A DNA stretch of 64,000 nt from Halichondria panicea (taxonomy: Eukaryota; Porifera; Demospongiae; Suberitida; Halichondriidae). Position 1 is the first letter of the stretch. Each line of letters starts with the position of its first letter. The stretch spans positions 151,001 to 215,000 of the forward strand of contig NC_087389.1 of assembly GCF_963675165.1 (NCBI RefSeq), read 5' to 3'. Under the pieces are notes generated by a model that saw nothing but the letters and a program-made list of their open reading frames with translations, was not told the origin of the DNA and made no database searches. The translations under genes were made by a program, and so were the position numbers. Of the stretch, positions 21,134-32,985 are shown piece after piece.

Positions 21134-23330
21134 TCATTTGAATGTAATAACAAAACGTGGTAAATCATGAGCAGGGTTCTTCATCACTACAATGTCCCCA
21201 TGTGTTGTATGATGAGTTCCATTCTGTCCTAATAACAGTTCGTTCAGTAGCAGCTTCTTCCCACCCTTGCAGTAGGAAAGAGGGGTGTTGGGAGATGTTG
21301 CGAAGTACTCCCCAGCACCATAGGCTTGGCCATTTCTCTTCTTTTGGTCATAGCCAGTAGTACAAATGCTGTCGATATTACTCTCTGCCGTTCCATGAAA
21401 TGCAAGGCAAGTGTTTCTTTGGCTAGTGGGTAGAGACATCATTGCGCTCCTAAATTTATTGAATAAAGCACCTCCAGGCTTAGCGTGGTCGTTTTCTTTC
21501 ATTGAGGCAACTTTGAGATTCGGGAATTTCTGGAGAAACTTTTGAACTTCTGGCATACTTGTAAGAGTCCTCGCTGCAAATTGAGTAGTAAAACAAAATT
21601 GTTAAGCCAGCTTAATTTATATACCATCTCTGTTGGGGGCGTCCTTCTGTGCATGGTCTAGACAACAGTAGTCATGGACTGTCCCTCCCTCTGTTTTCCT
21701 TCTGTTAGTGCATCCAGGTAGGCCACACTGATCTTCAACCTTATCAGCTGTAGCTGCAGGCACAGGCATCACAAGTCATAACTATTCTACATGCATGTAT
21801 TATCAAGTATTCTAAAACAGCAGGAGTAACTTCTTGGTAAGAGTATACTAGGGACTTTCCCAGGGGAATTTTTCAGTGATTTTATCAAACCACACATAGT
21901 AGCCAAATAGTGGCCAGATAGCTGACAGGGACTCTCCCAGGGGAATTAAGTGTTAGAACCAATAAACAGGTGACCCAACAGTTAAAACCAATCCTAAAAT
22001 AAAGGTGACACAACAGTCCACTCTTCACATACCGTAAATGCCTCTCCTCTTTCCCTCATCAGCATGGCTCTTCCCACAGTAGTCATAGGTGGCCCCAGTA
22101 CTGCTGTCCACAAACTTGGGCTTCTGACAACCAGGGATGATGCACGATGAGCTGTCCTTGGGCCCAGCTTGAGATGCAGTGGTAGTTCCAGCAACTGGTG
22201 GAGGAGCTGTGAAAAACTGTAATCAAGGCTATAAAAATGCAATGAAAATTTACTTACCCACAAGCCCTTGTTGCAATCCAAGATTAGCATGTTTTCTCCC
22301 ACAATAGTTCTCAAAAGGCCACGTATGTTTATTACAGCCAGGTAGTAGACAGTGTGTAACTCCTTTCACCACTTGCTGGTTCACCTCTGCATGCAGGTAC
22401 ATACACAATGTGAAACGTACAAGATGTTAGCTTACGTTGCCACAGAGCCTGTCTCCTCTGGTGCTCCATGGCATGAGTGATACCACAGCACTCATGCACC
22501 GTACCACTCTCATCAACATAGCATGCCTTTAGGCACTCAGCAATAGCACATGTGGCCCTTGATGTGGGTACAACAGGAGCCTGTACTGGAGTTGGTAGTG
22601 CTGCACCATCTTGGATATTCGCTGTAATAAGCATTAGCAAAACTACTAGATAGAGTTGAAGCTTACGTAATATTCCTCTCATCTTCCCCTCTTGGGCATG
22701 CGTCTTCCCACAGTAGTCATGGAGAACTCCAGTGCCACTGTCCATATACTTAGGCTGGAAACACTCGGGGATAATGCACAGGGAATTGTCCTGTGCGCCT
22801 TGTGGCACGGAGAACATACTTGAATCTATAGAGGGAGAAATAAATGGAATGGGTGAGTTTATAATTATAGGCGTATACTCACCTTGATAAAAGTTCTCTT
22901 CATATTGATTTCCATGCCCAAATTGATTATCTTCAAACATTCCCATACTTGCAGTCATCATATGAAAATGACAGTGTATGCTTTCCATGCCCGAATTCAA
23001 ATCAAAGTCAACGGTCTGATTACAGTTGGGGAAGCCACACAATGATGATATTGGGAACGACTGAAAGTTCAGAGAAGATGCAGAAATTGGAAGAGCTACA
23101 TGACTCTGATCCATAGAAGTGTCTCGGGTAGAAGTGTCTCCAGTAGAAGTGTCTCGGATAGAAGTGTCTCCTTGCTGTGATTGCATGGACTGGTCCAGCC
23201 TAGAGTGTCCTGCAGGACGACAGCCACATTGGGAGCACTTCCAATTGAGACCACTGCTAGGGGGAGTGTAGCCTCCACAGCTAGAGCAATTCTTGCACCT
23301 TCCTCTGGAGATTCCACGGGCATCATCCAT
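21134..23330 (-). CDS. P2: six Cys/His fingers plus PARP-like domain, copy 2
   Basis: Same seven-exon plan as copy 1, starting MDDARG at 23330. Between the RG-Cys module and the first finger, the RDTST-type repeat is slightly expanded (RDTSTGDTSTRDTS). The PARP-like exon is intact: FHGT, GAGEYFATSP and GDIVVMKNPAHDLPRF, again with Asp where most PARPs have Glu. One finger has CLKAC for CPNAC. It shares a promoter with P1 copy 2. Confidence 0.75.
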
Positions 23331-23567
23331 CAAGTCTCTCTCTAGCTCTAGCTCTCTCGATCTCTCTCTTTCTTGCATGTATATGTAGATCTACTCTGTG
23401 TGAAGTCATGTCATACAATGCCAATGGGAAGCCCCCTCTTATGTAATGCATGCTATTAATTTTATTGGCATGTCTATTTATAGTCTCTAACCGTACCTTA
23501 ACCTATTAACTCGATCAACTTTAGCTATCTAGCTCCTACGTCTACTATACTAAACAAAGTCTCTAAG
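23331..23567. promoter_or_regulatory. Bidirectional P2 / P1 promoter, copy 2
   Basis: This 237-bp gap keeps CCAATGGGAAGCCCCC and a downstream ATTGG (inverted CCAAT), as in copy 1. CT-rich microrepeats flank the P2 start. Confidence 0.4.
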
Positions 23568-25397
23568 ATGAGCTCCATCACTGATTCCAGAGGTGTGCAG
23601 AGAGGCGGTTGCAATTGCCCTCAATGTGACTGTGGCCAGTATGATGGAGGAACTGAAGGAAGGAAATGCAATTACTGTGGTCACCCTCCTGGAAAGCATG
23701 TGAACATGATCACAGGCATTGCTTCTTTGGCACTAACAACTACTTCGTTCTTACCATCTAGCTCTTTCCATTCTACTATGGTTATGGATGATACCAAGTT
23801 CCCTAGTACCCAGAGTCAACCTTGTTTTGATCTCAACACGGGCGTAGATGTACAAGATGAGTACTGTCCACAACCTACTGACCACTCTGCACCCGATCAA
23901 TCGACTATGTCGATGTCACCTCAAGGAGCTGTGCAACCACCACCGAGTCAATTTGATATTATGTCTTCCATATTACGAAGTCCCTTCAAGTGGCCACGAC
24001 CAACTACTGCTCCCCCACCAGCATTACGTTCACCTGCACCTCGGCTAGCCCTAGCCCGTATGTTATTCTAATAATTTTATATAAAATAATGATTAAATTA
24101 TATTCTTATGCTTACAGTTCCACTTGACCAGCAGTGTAAGCTCAGTGGATGCTCAAGGAGGAGATACACTGAACCAGGTGGTCGTGTACATGACTGTTGT
24201 GGGAGAACACATGCGACAGAGTATGCCAAACAAAATTGTAAAGTTCTCATGCTGTAACAGTACTTGTCATACTCTTTAGACATACTTCTATAGGTCAAAT
24301 TACATCCGAGTTGCAATGCAAGACTCCTGGATGCTACAAACAGAGGTACCCAAATGGCCAAGGAGGACATTTTGATTACTGTGCCAAATATTGTCGTGAC
24401 AGTGGAGGCAAACCACAAGGGTCAATGCTTGCTTCAGGTAAGAGCTACTAAATGTGTACATGTTATAATACTATAAATTTATAGCTTCAATGCCGGACAT
24501 GGCTCTGACAGGCGGATATGGTATCTGTCAGTTCCCTCAGTGTGCAAGACCCAAGTACTGTGATCCTGCCAATGGGAGGGTGCATGACTTCTGTAGGAGA
24601 TCCCATGCTTACCAAGCCAGAGTGCAAGGTACTTATTGCTGTGATGTAGACTTATTATTATGTAGCTCTGGGTATTTCCCAGGTGATTCCCCAAGTGATT
24701 CTCCAAAATGATAGTGGCCATTGTTATTAATGTGTCATGCTTTTGTTATTCATACTTCTCAGGAATCACCACTAGCACTGCTGTGAATATCAGAGTAGCC
24801 ACTGCACAAGAGCTCTCCACAATTGCAGGGAAGTTCAAGCAGTCATGGGCTAGTGCAAAGGGGGCCTGTCCACCAGTTTCATTTGTCTACATCATCAGTA
24901 ACTCACAACTCACACAAAGATGGACCACATACAGAAATGGGTTACAGAAGAAGGATGTTGAAGAGTACTACCATGGTACTAAACTGACATGCAACATTAC
25001 AGCGACTTCAACTCTGTGCAACGATCAACATTGTGGTGCATGTGGTATCTCAAACACTGGACTGGATCGAAGATGCATTCAAAAGAACATCAAGTTTCAG
25101 AGGTTTGGTCATGGCTTTTACCTCGCTCCTAATTCATCAAAATGCCATGACTACACCCAAGGATGCTCCTCGTATAGAGCTATGCTGTTGTTTGATGTTT
25201 GTCCCGGAAATAAATCCAACCTCAAGAAAGACGATGCAAAATTAAAAGCACCACCTCAAGGATTTGATTCTGTTTATGGACGGAAAGGAGTCCGCTTGAA
25301 CTATGAAGAAATAGTAGTGTACAACGCTGATGCTGCCCTTCCAAAATGTATTATTGTGTACCAAAAAGACGGTGTAGGGAAAATAGCAACAGGATAG
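23568..25397 (+). CDS. P1: RG-Cys module, fingers and PARP domain, copy 2 (intact)
   Basis: Five exons: 23568-24057, 24118-24237, 24294-24437, 24485-24628 and 24763-25397. Order of parts: RGGCNCPQCDC ... CNYCGHPPGKH; a Ser/Thr/Pro-rich linker; then three fingers, one per phase-1 exon (CKLSGC ... HDCCGRTHA, CKTPGC ... FDYCAKYCRD, CQFPQC ... HDFCRRSHA). The PARP-type domain carries YYHGTK, FGHGFYLAPNSSKCHDY, PPQGFDSVYG and LNYEEIVVYNADAALP. The H-Y-E triad is complete, so ADP-ribosyltransferase activity is predicted. A Cys cluster (CNDQHCGACGI) sits between His and Tyr, as in PARP-S. This is the best reference for the damaged copy 1. Confidence 0.8.
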
Positions 25398-25509
25398 CAC
25401 TTTTCATTTTTTCAGTAGCATAGCGTAATACAGTAGAAGTTTTTTCTATACAAAAACATTGTGTGAGCTGTATTCTACATTGTCCTCCAAAATGCACTCA
25501 TGCTAATAG

Positions 25510-26461
25510 CTAAGAGTTCATTAGTGACTGCATAAAGCACTGGTCACACCAGCCCTTCCCTGGGTTAGCTTGTCTCACTCGACACTTGGAGCACATCTTG
25601 CCACCAGCTATCGCTGGCATGGACTGAGTAGAAGGGCCCGGGGGCATAGATCCACCAGAATGGGAGAGAGGCAAACTATCATATGGTAGCATCGGAGGGC
25701 CTTGTCCTTGCATTTTAGGGTAGTAGCTCATGGCCCCACGTTTATCAGTAGAGGAAGGCCCACTGGAGATAGCAAATGATCCTGGTGGCTGTCTGTAAGC
25801 CCTCGGAGAGCTGCTGCCTTGTTGAGCTGCATGGTTAGAATAAGTAGCAAGATTATAAAAAATAAAACCCACACCTGTCTTCGTGGCAGCAACCTTCTGT
25901 TGGTGAAAGGATGATTGAAGTTCATTGAACTTCTTAGCACATGTCCTGCTACAGAAATCGTGGATCTTGTCACCTTCTCTTCGTTTTGGAAAAGTACATC
26001 CAGGACATTTACAAGTTCCATAAGTTACTAGCTGAAGAGGTTGTTCATGAGCATCATATCTTGGTTGGAACCCGGAGGCGCCCTGGGCCTGGGACATCAT
26101 CTGACCAGACGTCACGGGTGCACCCGGTTGCTGAGGACGAGGCTTGCGTACTGCGAGTGAAACAAAGAACTACGTTAGAAAAACGTAGATAGCTGGTGAT
26201 AGATTTACATACAGAAATGATATAGAAACACAGTATTCAGTCAGTGTAGCTGTTTGGATCCTCAGACTGGTACTTGTCGCACTCGTCTTTGCCACATTTA
26301 CTGCAAGCTCCCAGTGCTATGATCCTGACATGCTCTACTGGTGTATGATTGCAGTACTCACAATGCAACGGTCCAGGCAGTGTGGCCGCGGGTGAAGTAC
26401 GGTACTCTTCACACTCACAAGTGTTGCATTTGCCTCGCTGAACACCTTGGATGTCCTTCAT
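25510..26461 (-). pseudogene. Cys-rich adaptor, copy 2, exon 1 truncated
   Basis: Exons 2 and 3 match copy 1. In exon 1 about 105 bp are gone: the end of the second RG-Cys module and the splice donor. The frame now stops right after SYTD near 26237. Without a donor the rest of the protein cannot be joined normally. A downstream start (MTSGQMM at about 26115) might still make a shorter protein. Confidence 0.65.
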
Positions 26462-26563
26462 TATTCTGTCAGTATAACATGGATAGTAGAAAGAGTATAA
26501 GAATATCGAGAACAAGTGATTACATGTACGTACGTATAATTATAGTGGCTTCAAGGGAATCCC

Positions 26564-26694
26564 GAGGGGAATCCCAGAGGAGGTACGACGTGTCAAAGGA
26601 ACGTTTTAGACACACTTAGGTCAAAGTTCGGAATGTGTGTGTTAAAGACACGCGGATGTCGTACCACCTCTGGGGGAATCCCCCAAAAGATAGT
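26564..26694. repeat. Inverted duplication with kappa-B-like arms
   Basis: GAGGGGAATCCCAGAGGAGG and following bases (arm 1, to about 26590) are repeated in reverse complement at about 26659-26694. Copy 1 (8557-8615) has a single arm. The loop is about 70 bp. Confidence 0.6.
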
Positions 26695-26763
26695 ACACAC
26701 CTTCTTTTTAGAGGGATCATATCCAAGTGTAATTACATCAAAAAATCACTAAAATCACTAAAA

Positions 26764-27635
26764 TCATTTTGCAATCTTTTCCACACCATCTAACTCATAC
26801 ACAACAATAAACTGAGGCATAACAGCAGCTACATCAAACACCACTATCTCATCATAGTTCAGAGAGCCTCCAGCAACACCATGCACTGAATTGTATTCTT
26901 CTGGAGGACCAGTGAGAGTCGTGCTGTCTTGATGAATCTCGTACTTTGCACCACACGCCACCAAACACAGCAACTGAGTACGTACTTTATGGAGCGGATT
27001 GCCTTGAGTGTAGTCGTGACATTTTGAAGAATTAGGAGCGAGGTAGATTCCTTTACCAAATCGCTGAAATCGAGGAATATTGCTACCAATACGATGGGAA
27101 TCAAATCCATTGGAAGATATTCCACATATTCCACAGTTTGTGTCTTGACAACAATCATCACGCTCTAGTAAATTGCACGTTAGTTTAGTTCCAGATCGGA
27201 GTTTGTAGCCTTCTGGTCGCCTTGCTTGATTCGATCACTGTACTCGTGAAATGATTTTGTCAGCTGCTTGTTCTGTACAGCATATATCGCCAATGGCACG
27301 GGAGGGGTGGGACATTTGGGAGTGATTTTCACCCATTCTTTCTTGAAGTGCTCCAATATGTCTTTGTGCGTTTGTTGCTCTGAGTCTAGTCGCTTGAGCA
27401 TGCTTGACTCTTGAACTACCGCAGAAGATTAGTAAAATACCGTAACTTCCAAACACTTACCTGTTCCCTTTCTTTGTGCTTGGTAGCACTCTGTACAGAG
27501 CTTGAAAGGATGGTTTCTTTCCTTCTCCCCACACTCATAACACAGCTTGTGGTCTAGTTTACAGGACCTGCACAGAAAGTCTCCTTGAAGGCGAGGATGG
27601 GAGTCACATTGAAAGCACAGTTTGTCCTCAGCCAT
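26764..27635 (-). pseudogene. PARP-S, copy 2, catalytic His lost
   Basis: Exon 1 (27635-27461) is intact. Exon 2 has a 10-bp deletion at 27192/27193 compared with 9130 in copy 1 and 53745 in copy 3. It removes the codons for the FFHG motif and shifts the frame to a stop. The acceptor of exon 2 also reads GCGG where the other copies read GCAG, although a TAG three bases on could serve. Downstream PARP sequence is otherwise conserved, so the loss is recent. Confidence 0.85.
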
Positions 27636-27771
27636 CTTGTGTGTGTACTATTGTGTGTAGGGGAATTCCCAGGGGAACTCCCATTACATAACTTGCAAAA
27701 CACCACACTAGCACTGCAAATAATAAACTAGTTCTAGCTAGCTAAAGCTGCAAGCTCAATTAACTTTTGCA
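27636..27771. promoter_or_regulatory. Bidirectional PARP-S / NADAR-B promoter, copy 2
   Basis: It keeps both kappa-B-like sites (27660-27670 and 27672-27682) although PARP-S copy 2 is dead, consistent with continued use by NADAR-B. Confidence 0.5.
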
Positions 27772-30700
27772 ATGGCAACAAGATCACTCACTGGTAAGCT
27801 GGTTAAACAATAGCCTCGGTCCCAGGCCGATTTTTTTTTAATAGAACGAAGTTGAAAAATACGGCCTGGTATTGATTGTATCTGGGCATGGCAGGAACCG
27901 GTGTCATAGGATAGAACCTCCGGGCGACAGTTTCTCCCCCGGAGCCTGCGGTCTTAGGACAATGCCTCCCCCCCCGGTGGTTTTGTCCTAGGACAGAATC
28001 CCCGCCCCCAGGATATATCATCCGGGTACATGTACCCTGTCAAAACCTGTCAAGGCTATAGTATAAGCGTATGTGCGAGTGCATGAGAAATGTATAGACT
28101 GTTAGCAATCAGAATGCCTACTCAACAAGAGTATGAGGACATACTGCTGTACAAGACTGCTGCCAGCAATGCTGGCCAGAAGAAATACAGAGACGGGCTT
28201 TCCACTAATGACAAGAGAAGTATAAGAGACAAAGTTCAAAGATATGCTCTGCAGCAACAATGCTTATACCTGCCTGAGAAGGACAGCACTGGCATGCATA
28301 GAATGAGAAGAGTTGTGGTGAAGCAAGAGGAGAAAAGCAGGATACTAAACATGTGCCACGATGGACTGGATGGAATGCATTTTGGGAGAGACAAGACCTA
28401 TGGAAAGGTATATTTATCATCATATCTTATAAAGTATAATTATATCTGTTTCATGCATGTAGGTTGCTCAGGATTTCTACTGGAAAGGCCTACATGCTGA
28501 CGTCATACAGCTCTGCAAGCACTGCGACAAATGCCAACGAACGAATCACCAACTGCAGAAGCCCAGAGCAGAACTACATCCCATCCCTGTGACAAAGGTC
28601 TGGTACAGAGTTGGTATTGACTTAGTAGGACCTCTACCTGAAACAAGCTCTGGAAACAAGTACATTATCACGCTCTCAGACTATTTCTAAGTGGCCTGAG
28701 GCTGCCCCACTCCCATCAAAATCAGCAGAAGGTGTAGCAAAATTTCTGTTTGACACATTTTGCAGGCATGGGTGGCCAAAAGTGATTCAATCAGACCAAG
28801 GAAGAGAGTTTGTCAACGAAATCAACACCCGACTTTTTCAGTTGACTGACATACAGCACTGCGTATCAAGTGCTTACCACCCACAAACAAATGGCCTTGA
28901 TGAACGCTTCAACCAGACTCTAGTGAATACTCTCAAGAAGGTAATCGATTCTAGTACTGATGACTGGGATCAGCATCTCTCTGCTGCTCTTTATGCCTAT
29001 CGCATATCAAAACAGGTAAAATTTTAATTATTATATCATGCATGCTTTTATTTTTTGATTGTAGGCGTCATCAAAGTACACACCCTTTTTCTTAATGTTC
29101 AATCGCCACCCGCGGAAAGCTGTTACTTTTGATATAGATCAACGAGATGGTGCCGACGCTATAGAAGATAGAGGAGATGCTGACCAATTGAGTGGAGAGG
29201 AGACAGAAAATGAAGAAGACGGAGAAGACATGGATGGAATTCTCCGAAGGTTGATGGAAATTCGTGATCGCTGTCACCTCAATGCCAAGGAGAACATTGC
29301 TGCTGCACAGCAAAAACAGAAGCAGCAGTATGACAACAAGCATAACTCTTTGAAGGTATTATTTTATATAGCAAACTTTAGCTTAATTTTTGCCATTTTT
29401 GTCGTAGAGTTATCCAGTTGGCAGCAGTGTCATGCTAAAGAATATGGCCAATTCTCATCGAATGGGAGGGAGAGTGGACTGCACCTGGAAAGGTCCATAT
29501 AACGCTTTCCCCAAGTACTGAGCTCCAGATAGCACAAGTGTATAGCCCATTAATTCAATGCAATGGGCTGTTGATTTCTGTGGTGGCTCTCCAGCAGCAA
29601 GAGGGTGCTAACAACTGCGGACTATTTAGCATTGCTGCTGCAATCACGCTGCTATGAACGATAATGTGGATTCTCTAGTGTTTGATGAGGCCAAAATGAG
29701 AGCACATCTCATTAAGTGCTTTGAGAAGGGCAAACTCTCACGGTTCCCTCGCACAAAGAAAGCGATGCCCAAAAGACCAACACCACAAACCATTGCCATT
29801 ACAATAATTATACTGCATGTGCAAGAGACCGGACTCTTTTGAGGATATGGTCATGTGTGACAAATTTAGTGAGTAGTATCACTATCGCTGTGCCAAAATT
29901 CGCAATGAACCAGTAGGTAATTGGTTTTGTTCTGGTTGTATCACTTTATGATTTGTGCACTTTTGGTTATATTTATTGTACTTCTTTCTCTTGCATTGTT
30001 GTATTTATTGAGTATTGAGATCTATAACATAATAGATACAGCATCTATTGCATCTAGTCTATGGCTGTTTACTTCGTATATAGCCTAGACTAGTCTCTTC
30101 TCAGATTACCTGTGGACTGACTTTCACCTGCACCGCAGAATGGGGGAGCTCTGGTCCTGGGGTAGGAGCTTTTGTCCTAGGACAGAAACTCCGGGGGGAG
30201 GAAATATCCTAAGGACGGAACCCCCCCCGGAGCTACTGTCCTGGGGGAGGCCGTGTCCTGTGACACCGGAAACAAAAGCAGTGATTCTTTACATTTTGTT
30301 TCCTGCTTTTTTTCTGTAATACTAAAGGTGTACGTAGAGGCATTTTACTCCCGTAAAAGTTACAGTAATTTAGCTCCGTGTCATGTTCTCAATTTATAGC
30401 TAGCTAGCTATGGCATGCAACTCGTTGTCTTGTTTGAAGCAAGATGGCCTCACTCTCATGGCAGAACAGGCCCAGGCTCTCAAGCTCCTGTTTGAGGGAA
30501 GGGACGTGTTTATCTGGTTCCCAACGGGGTATGGCAAGTCTCTCTGCTATATCAGTTGCTACCCTTTTTAATGGACTACAAGCTAGGTAGGACCAAGGCT
30601 CCTCCTGTTGACAAAAGTGTTCTTCTTGTTAATTGTCTCTCCCCTTGTATCTCTCATCATGAGACTCATGATTGACCAGATCAGAAGTCTAAACAATAGA

Positions 30701-32281
30701 GGTGTTTCTGCTGCCATCCTCAGTAGCAATAAAGGAATCGACAAAGATTTGGTTGCCACTGCCAAAGAAGTGTCTTTTGGGAAGTATTTCCTGCTGTATA
30801 CTGCCCCAGAGGCTGTTGTTGAAGACCACTGTTGGAGATTAATTTTTTGTTGTACCACCAGTCAATTTGTTTTATGTTTTATGTATTAAAAAAACCACGC
30901 CCAGATCACGCCCAAATACAATCAATACCAGGCCTAGTAGGCGACCTAGCGTTCAATTGGAGACCGATCGGCCGGGGGTCGAGGCTAGTTAAACAACTGC
31001 CTGCTGCTGCTATTATGTTTTGTTTGCATATTAGCTTGCTGCCTAGGCCTTTTTATATAAAATCATCATGAGCTGAAACCTTGACAACTAGACCATTCAC
31101 CATGCATCCCTTTTGCCCAGGTACAGTATGCAGGTACCCAGGCTGCTCCAAGCCAGGATACAAGGAGCCCAGTGGCTACACACACAACTTCTGTGGACGA
31201 ACACATGCTGAGATGTACAGGTCAATTTCTCTCACTTCCCCCACCTCGGCATTCTCATACTCAAGTAAGTTTGCAAAACAATGATTTTCTATTACTTTTA
31301 CTTATTGTGTCTTCTCTTGCAGGACCGGCTAAGTCAGCACAAACAACAAAAAGTGCTCTGAAGCCATTGAAGGCATTTCAAAAATATGTGTCACCGTCGT
31401 CAAACGAGATAAAGTTCTACAATAGTTATGACCCCTTCTACGAGTTTACAAACTTTTATCCAACATTTATGACAATTAATGGAAGTTCTTGGCCTTCTTC
31501 TGAACACTACTTTCAAGCTCAGAAATTTGTCGGTACTCCATATGTAGAGAAAATAAGAAAAATGTCTTCGGCTAGAGAAACGTTCCAGTTTTCGAGGAAC
31601 CCAGCTGTATCTCGATGGCGAAGGTCGGATTGGGACCAAGTGAAAGATAACATCATGCTGAAAGCTCTGAGATGCAAGTTTGGGCAATCAGACAGACTGC
31701 GTTCTCTTCTTCTTGGCACAGGAGACAAGAAACTCATTGAGCACACAGAGAATGATTCCTACTGGGGAGACGGTGGAGGGAAAGGAAAAGGCTTGAACAA
31801 ACTCGGCGAACTGCTCATGAAAGTACGAAGAGAGCTCAAAGAAATGTACAAGACAAAAAGTGGCAGCCCTCTGAAGAAAAGAAGCAGCTCGTTTTCATTT
31901 AATAGTACAACATCAAAACCTAAGTACATTGATGATATGGATATCTCTCTGAGCTCTTCAGGGCACAATCCTCTATTATTATCTCGTCACTTGTCTGGAT
32001 CACTAAGCTCTTTGCACACACCAAGCAGCACCCCCAAAGTAAGATGCTCATCTCCTTCACTGGCACGCAGTCCTCTCGGTTTCACTCCTCGCACACAACC
32101 CACAAATGATACAAGCTATTTGTATACAAAACACAGCACTGCTACCTACACTCCTACTCCATCACAATGGAAAACAACTTCTCAATCTACTGTGACAAAG
32201 CGACCTAAGGGAAATGATTCCAGTCAAGTGGCTTTTCTCTTTACTTCTTCACATAAACATACTAAACATTTTAGAGTTTGA
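27772..32281 (+). CDS. NADAR-B, copy 2, with a 3.2-kb transposon in intron 1
   Basis: Exons 27772-27793, 31121-31264 and 31323-32281. The reading frame across exons is intact: MATRSLT, finger CRYPGCSKPGY ... HNFCGRTHAEMY, then NADAR with SSEHYFQAQKF, SRWRRSDW and DSYWGDGGGKGKGLNKLG. Intron 1 is enlarged from about 130 bp to 3.3 kb by the nested transposons at 27811-30987. The C-terminal tail is the most divergent of the three copies and ends KHFRV. Whether the long intron is still spliced is unknown. Confidence 0.7.
28090..29500 (+). pseudogene. Ginger-type integrase-like transposase, frameshifted
   Basis: Exons are visible from 28090 to about 28407, 28462-29013, 29066-29355 and from 29408. 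An H2C2 zinc-binding segment (H ... CKHCDKC) precedes an rve-type DDE core: VGIDLVGPL (first Asp), VIQSDQGREF (second Asp) and YHPQTNGLDERFNQ (Glu). Between the first and second Asp, at about 28688, two bases are missing in the DYFSKWPEA block, giving an immediate stop. The element is therefore not autonomous as it stands. Confidence 0.75.
29575..29842 (+). pseudogene. Ulp1/C48-type protease remnant in the Ginger-like element
   Basis: The frame around 29580-29800 contains QQQEGANNCGLFSIAAA, the Gln and Cys segment of Ulp1-like proteases, followed by MRAHLIKCFEKGKLSRFP. The upstream His/Asp part is only partly visible and a frame change occurs near 29650. Ulp1-like proteases are known passengers of Ginger transposons. 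Confidence 0.55.
30411..30889 (+). pseudogene. RecQ-like helicase N-terminal fragment
   Basis: The frame from 30411 shows DVFIWFPTGYGKSLCY (Walker A, motif I). After a frame change come VSPLVSLI, DQIRSLNNRGVSAAILSSN and YTAPEAVVE, the order seen in RecQ motifs Ia-II. It stops before the DEAH box. It lies between the Ginger-like element and the right end of the outer element, so it probably belongs to the outer one. Confidence 0.65.
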
Positions 32282-32899
32282 ACAATTGTAATTTATTTAC
32301 ACGCTACCATACTTCCCCTACCAAAATATGGAATGTCAAATTATTATTATTATTATGTCAATTATAATAATTATTGTTTATATTTTTCCACCAAACTTGT
32401 AATACTGTTTATACAAAGAAGTAGTTGTTTGGTGAATGCATTGTAGACTAACCATTCTTTGCTGCCTCGATGATGGGTTTGGTCTGTTTGAGTGTACGAA
32501 CATCAGCATCAATCAGCTGCATCTGCCATTGTAATGTGTGTGTGTGTGTATGTGAAAGAATCAGTATAATAATTATGTTAGGAATATCAGTAAGCCCCTC
32601 AACAAAAGAAACAACACCTGAATGCTGAAGGCTAAAACAATAACAATCTTTCGATCATACTGACAACTCACCTATCTTGTTGAATCTAACGGCAAGGTCA
32701 AAGGGCGAATCTCCGGCCATGTTAGTGACGAGCACGTTGCAGTTATGTTGCAGAAGCTTGTTGATGGTGAAGGTCTTACCAGGAGGGCAGTACTGACAGG
32801 CATAGTGCAGGGGAGTGTTCCATTCACGATTGGCTATTTCTGCCTATAGAGAGAGATTAGTGTTAATTGACACTAATCAGTATTCCCATGACACTATCA

Positions 32900-32985
32900 A
32901 GGACCCCTACACCACCATAAGGGTACATGTACCACTACACCACCATAAGGGTATGTACCCCTACACCACCATAAGGGTACCACAC
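32900..32985. repeat. CACCATAAGGGTA short tandem repeat
   Basis: Three to four copies of a ~25-28-bp unit with CTACACCACCATAAGGGTA. Copy 1 (16445-16465) has one unit, so it expanded after duplication. Confidence 0.8.

Larger units (their letters stand above)
27902..30265. mobile_element. Ginger-like DNA transposon nested inside the outer element
   Basis: The ends TGTCATAGGATAG ... CTGTGACA are flanked by CCGG at 27898-27901 and 30266-30269. Long GC-rich subterminal inverted repeats (TCCTAGGACA, CCCCCCGGAG blocks) lie inside each end. A 4-bp CCG-type TSD, TGT...ACA ends and an integrase-like transposase with an accessory Ulp1-type protease are all features of the Ginger group. Confidence 0.8.
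27811..30987. mobile_element. DNA transposon, 9-bp TSD, TAGCCTCG termini, host of a nested element
   Basis: GTTAAACAA is duplicated at 27802-27810 and 30988-30996; copies 1 and 3 show the single empty site. The termini TAGCCTCGGTCCCAGGCCGA and its near complement extend to about 85 bp of inverted similarity, including GGCCTGGTATTGATTGTAT. Outside the nested Ginger-like element, only a RecQ-like helicase fragment is coding. A 9-bp TSD is typical of Mutator-like elements and is also reported in some helicase-bearing groups; I do not assign a superfamily. Confidence 0.85.

Noticed and set aside
27811-30987. LTR retrotransposon or retrovirus-like integrase
   Set aside because: The integrase core has no reverse transcriptase or gag nearby, and the ends are inverted with a CCGG duplication, fitting a Ginger-type DNA transposon instead.
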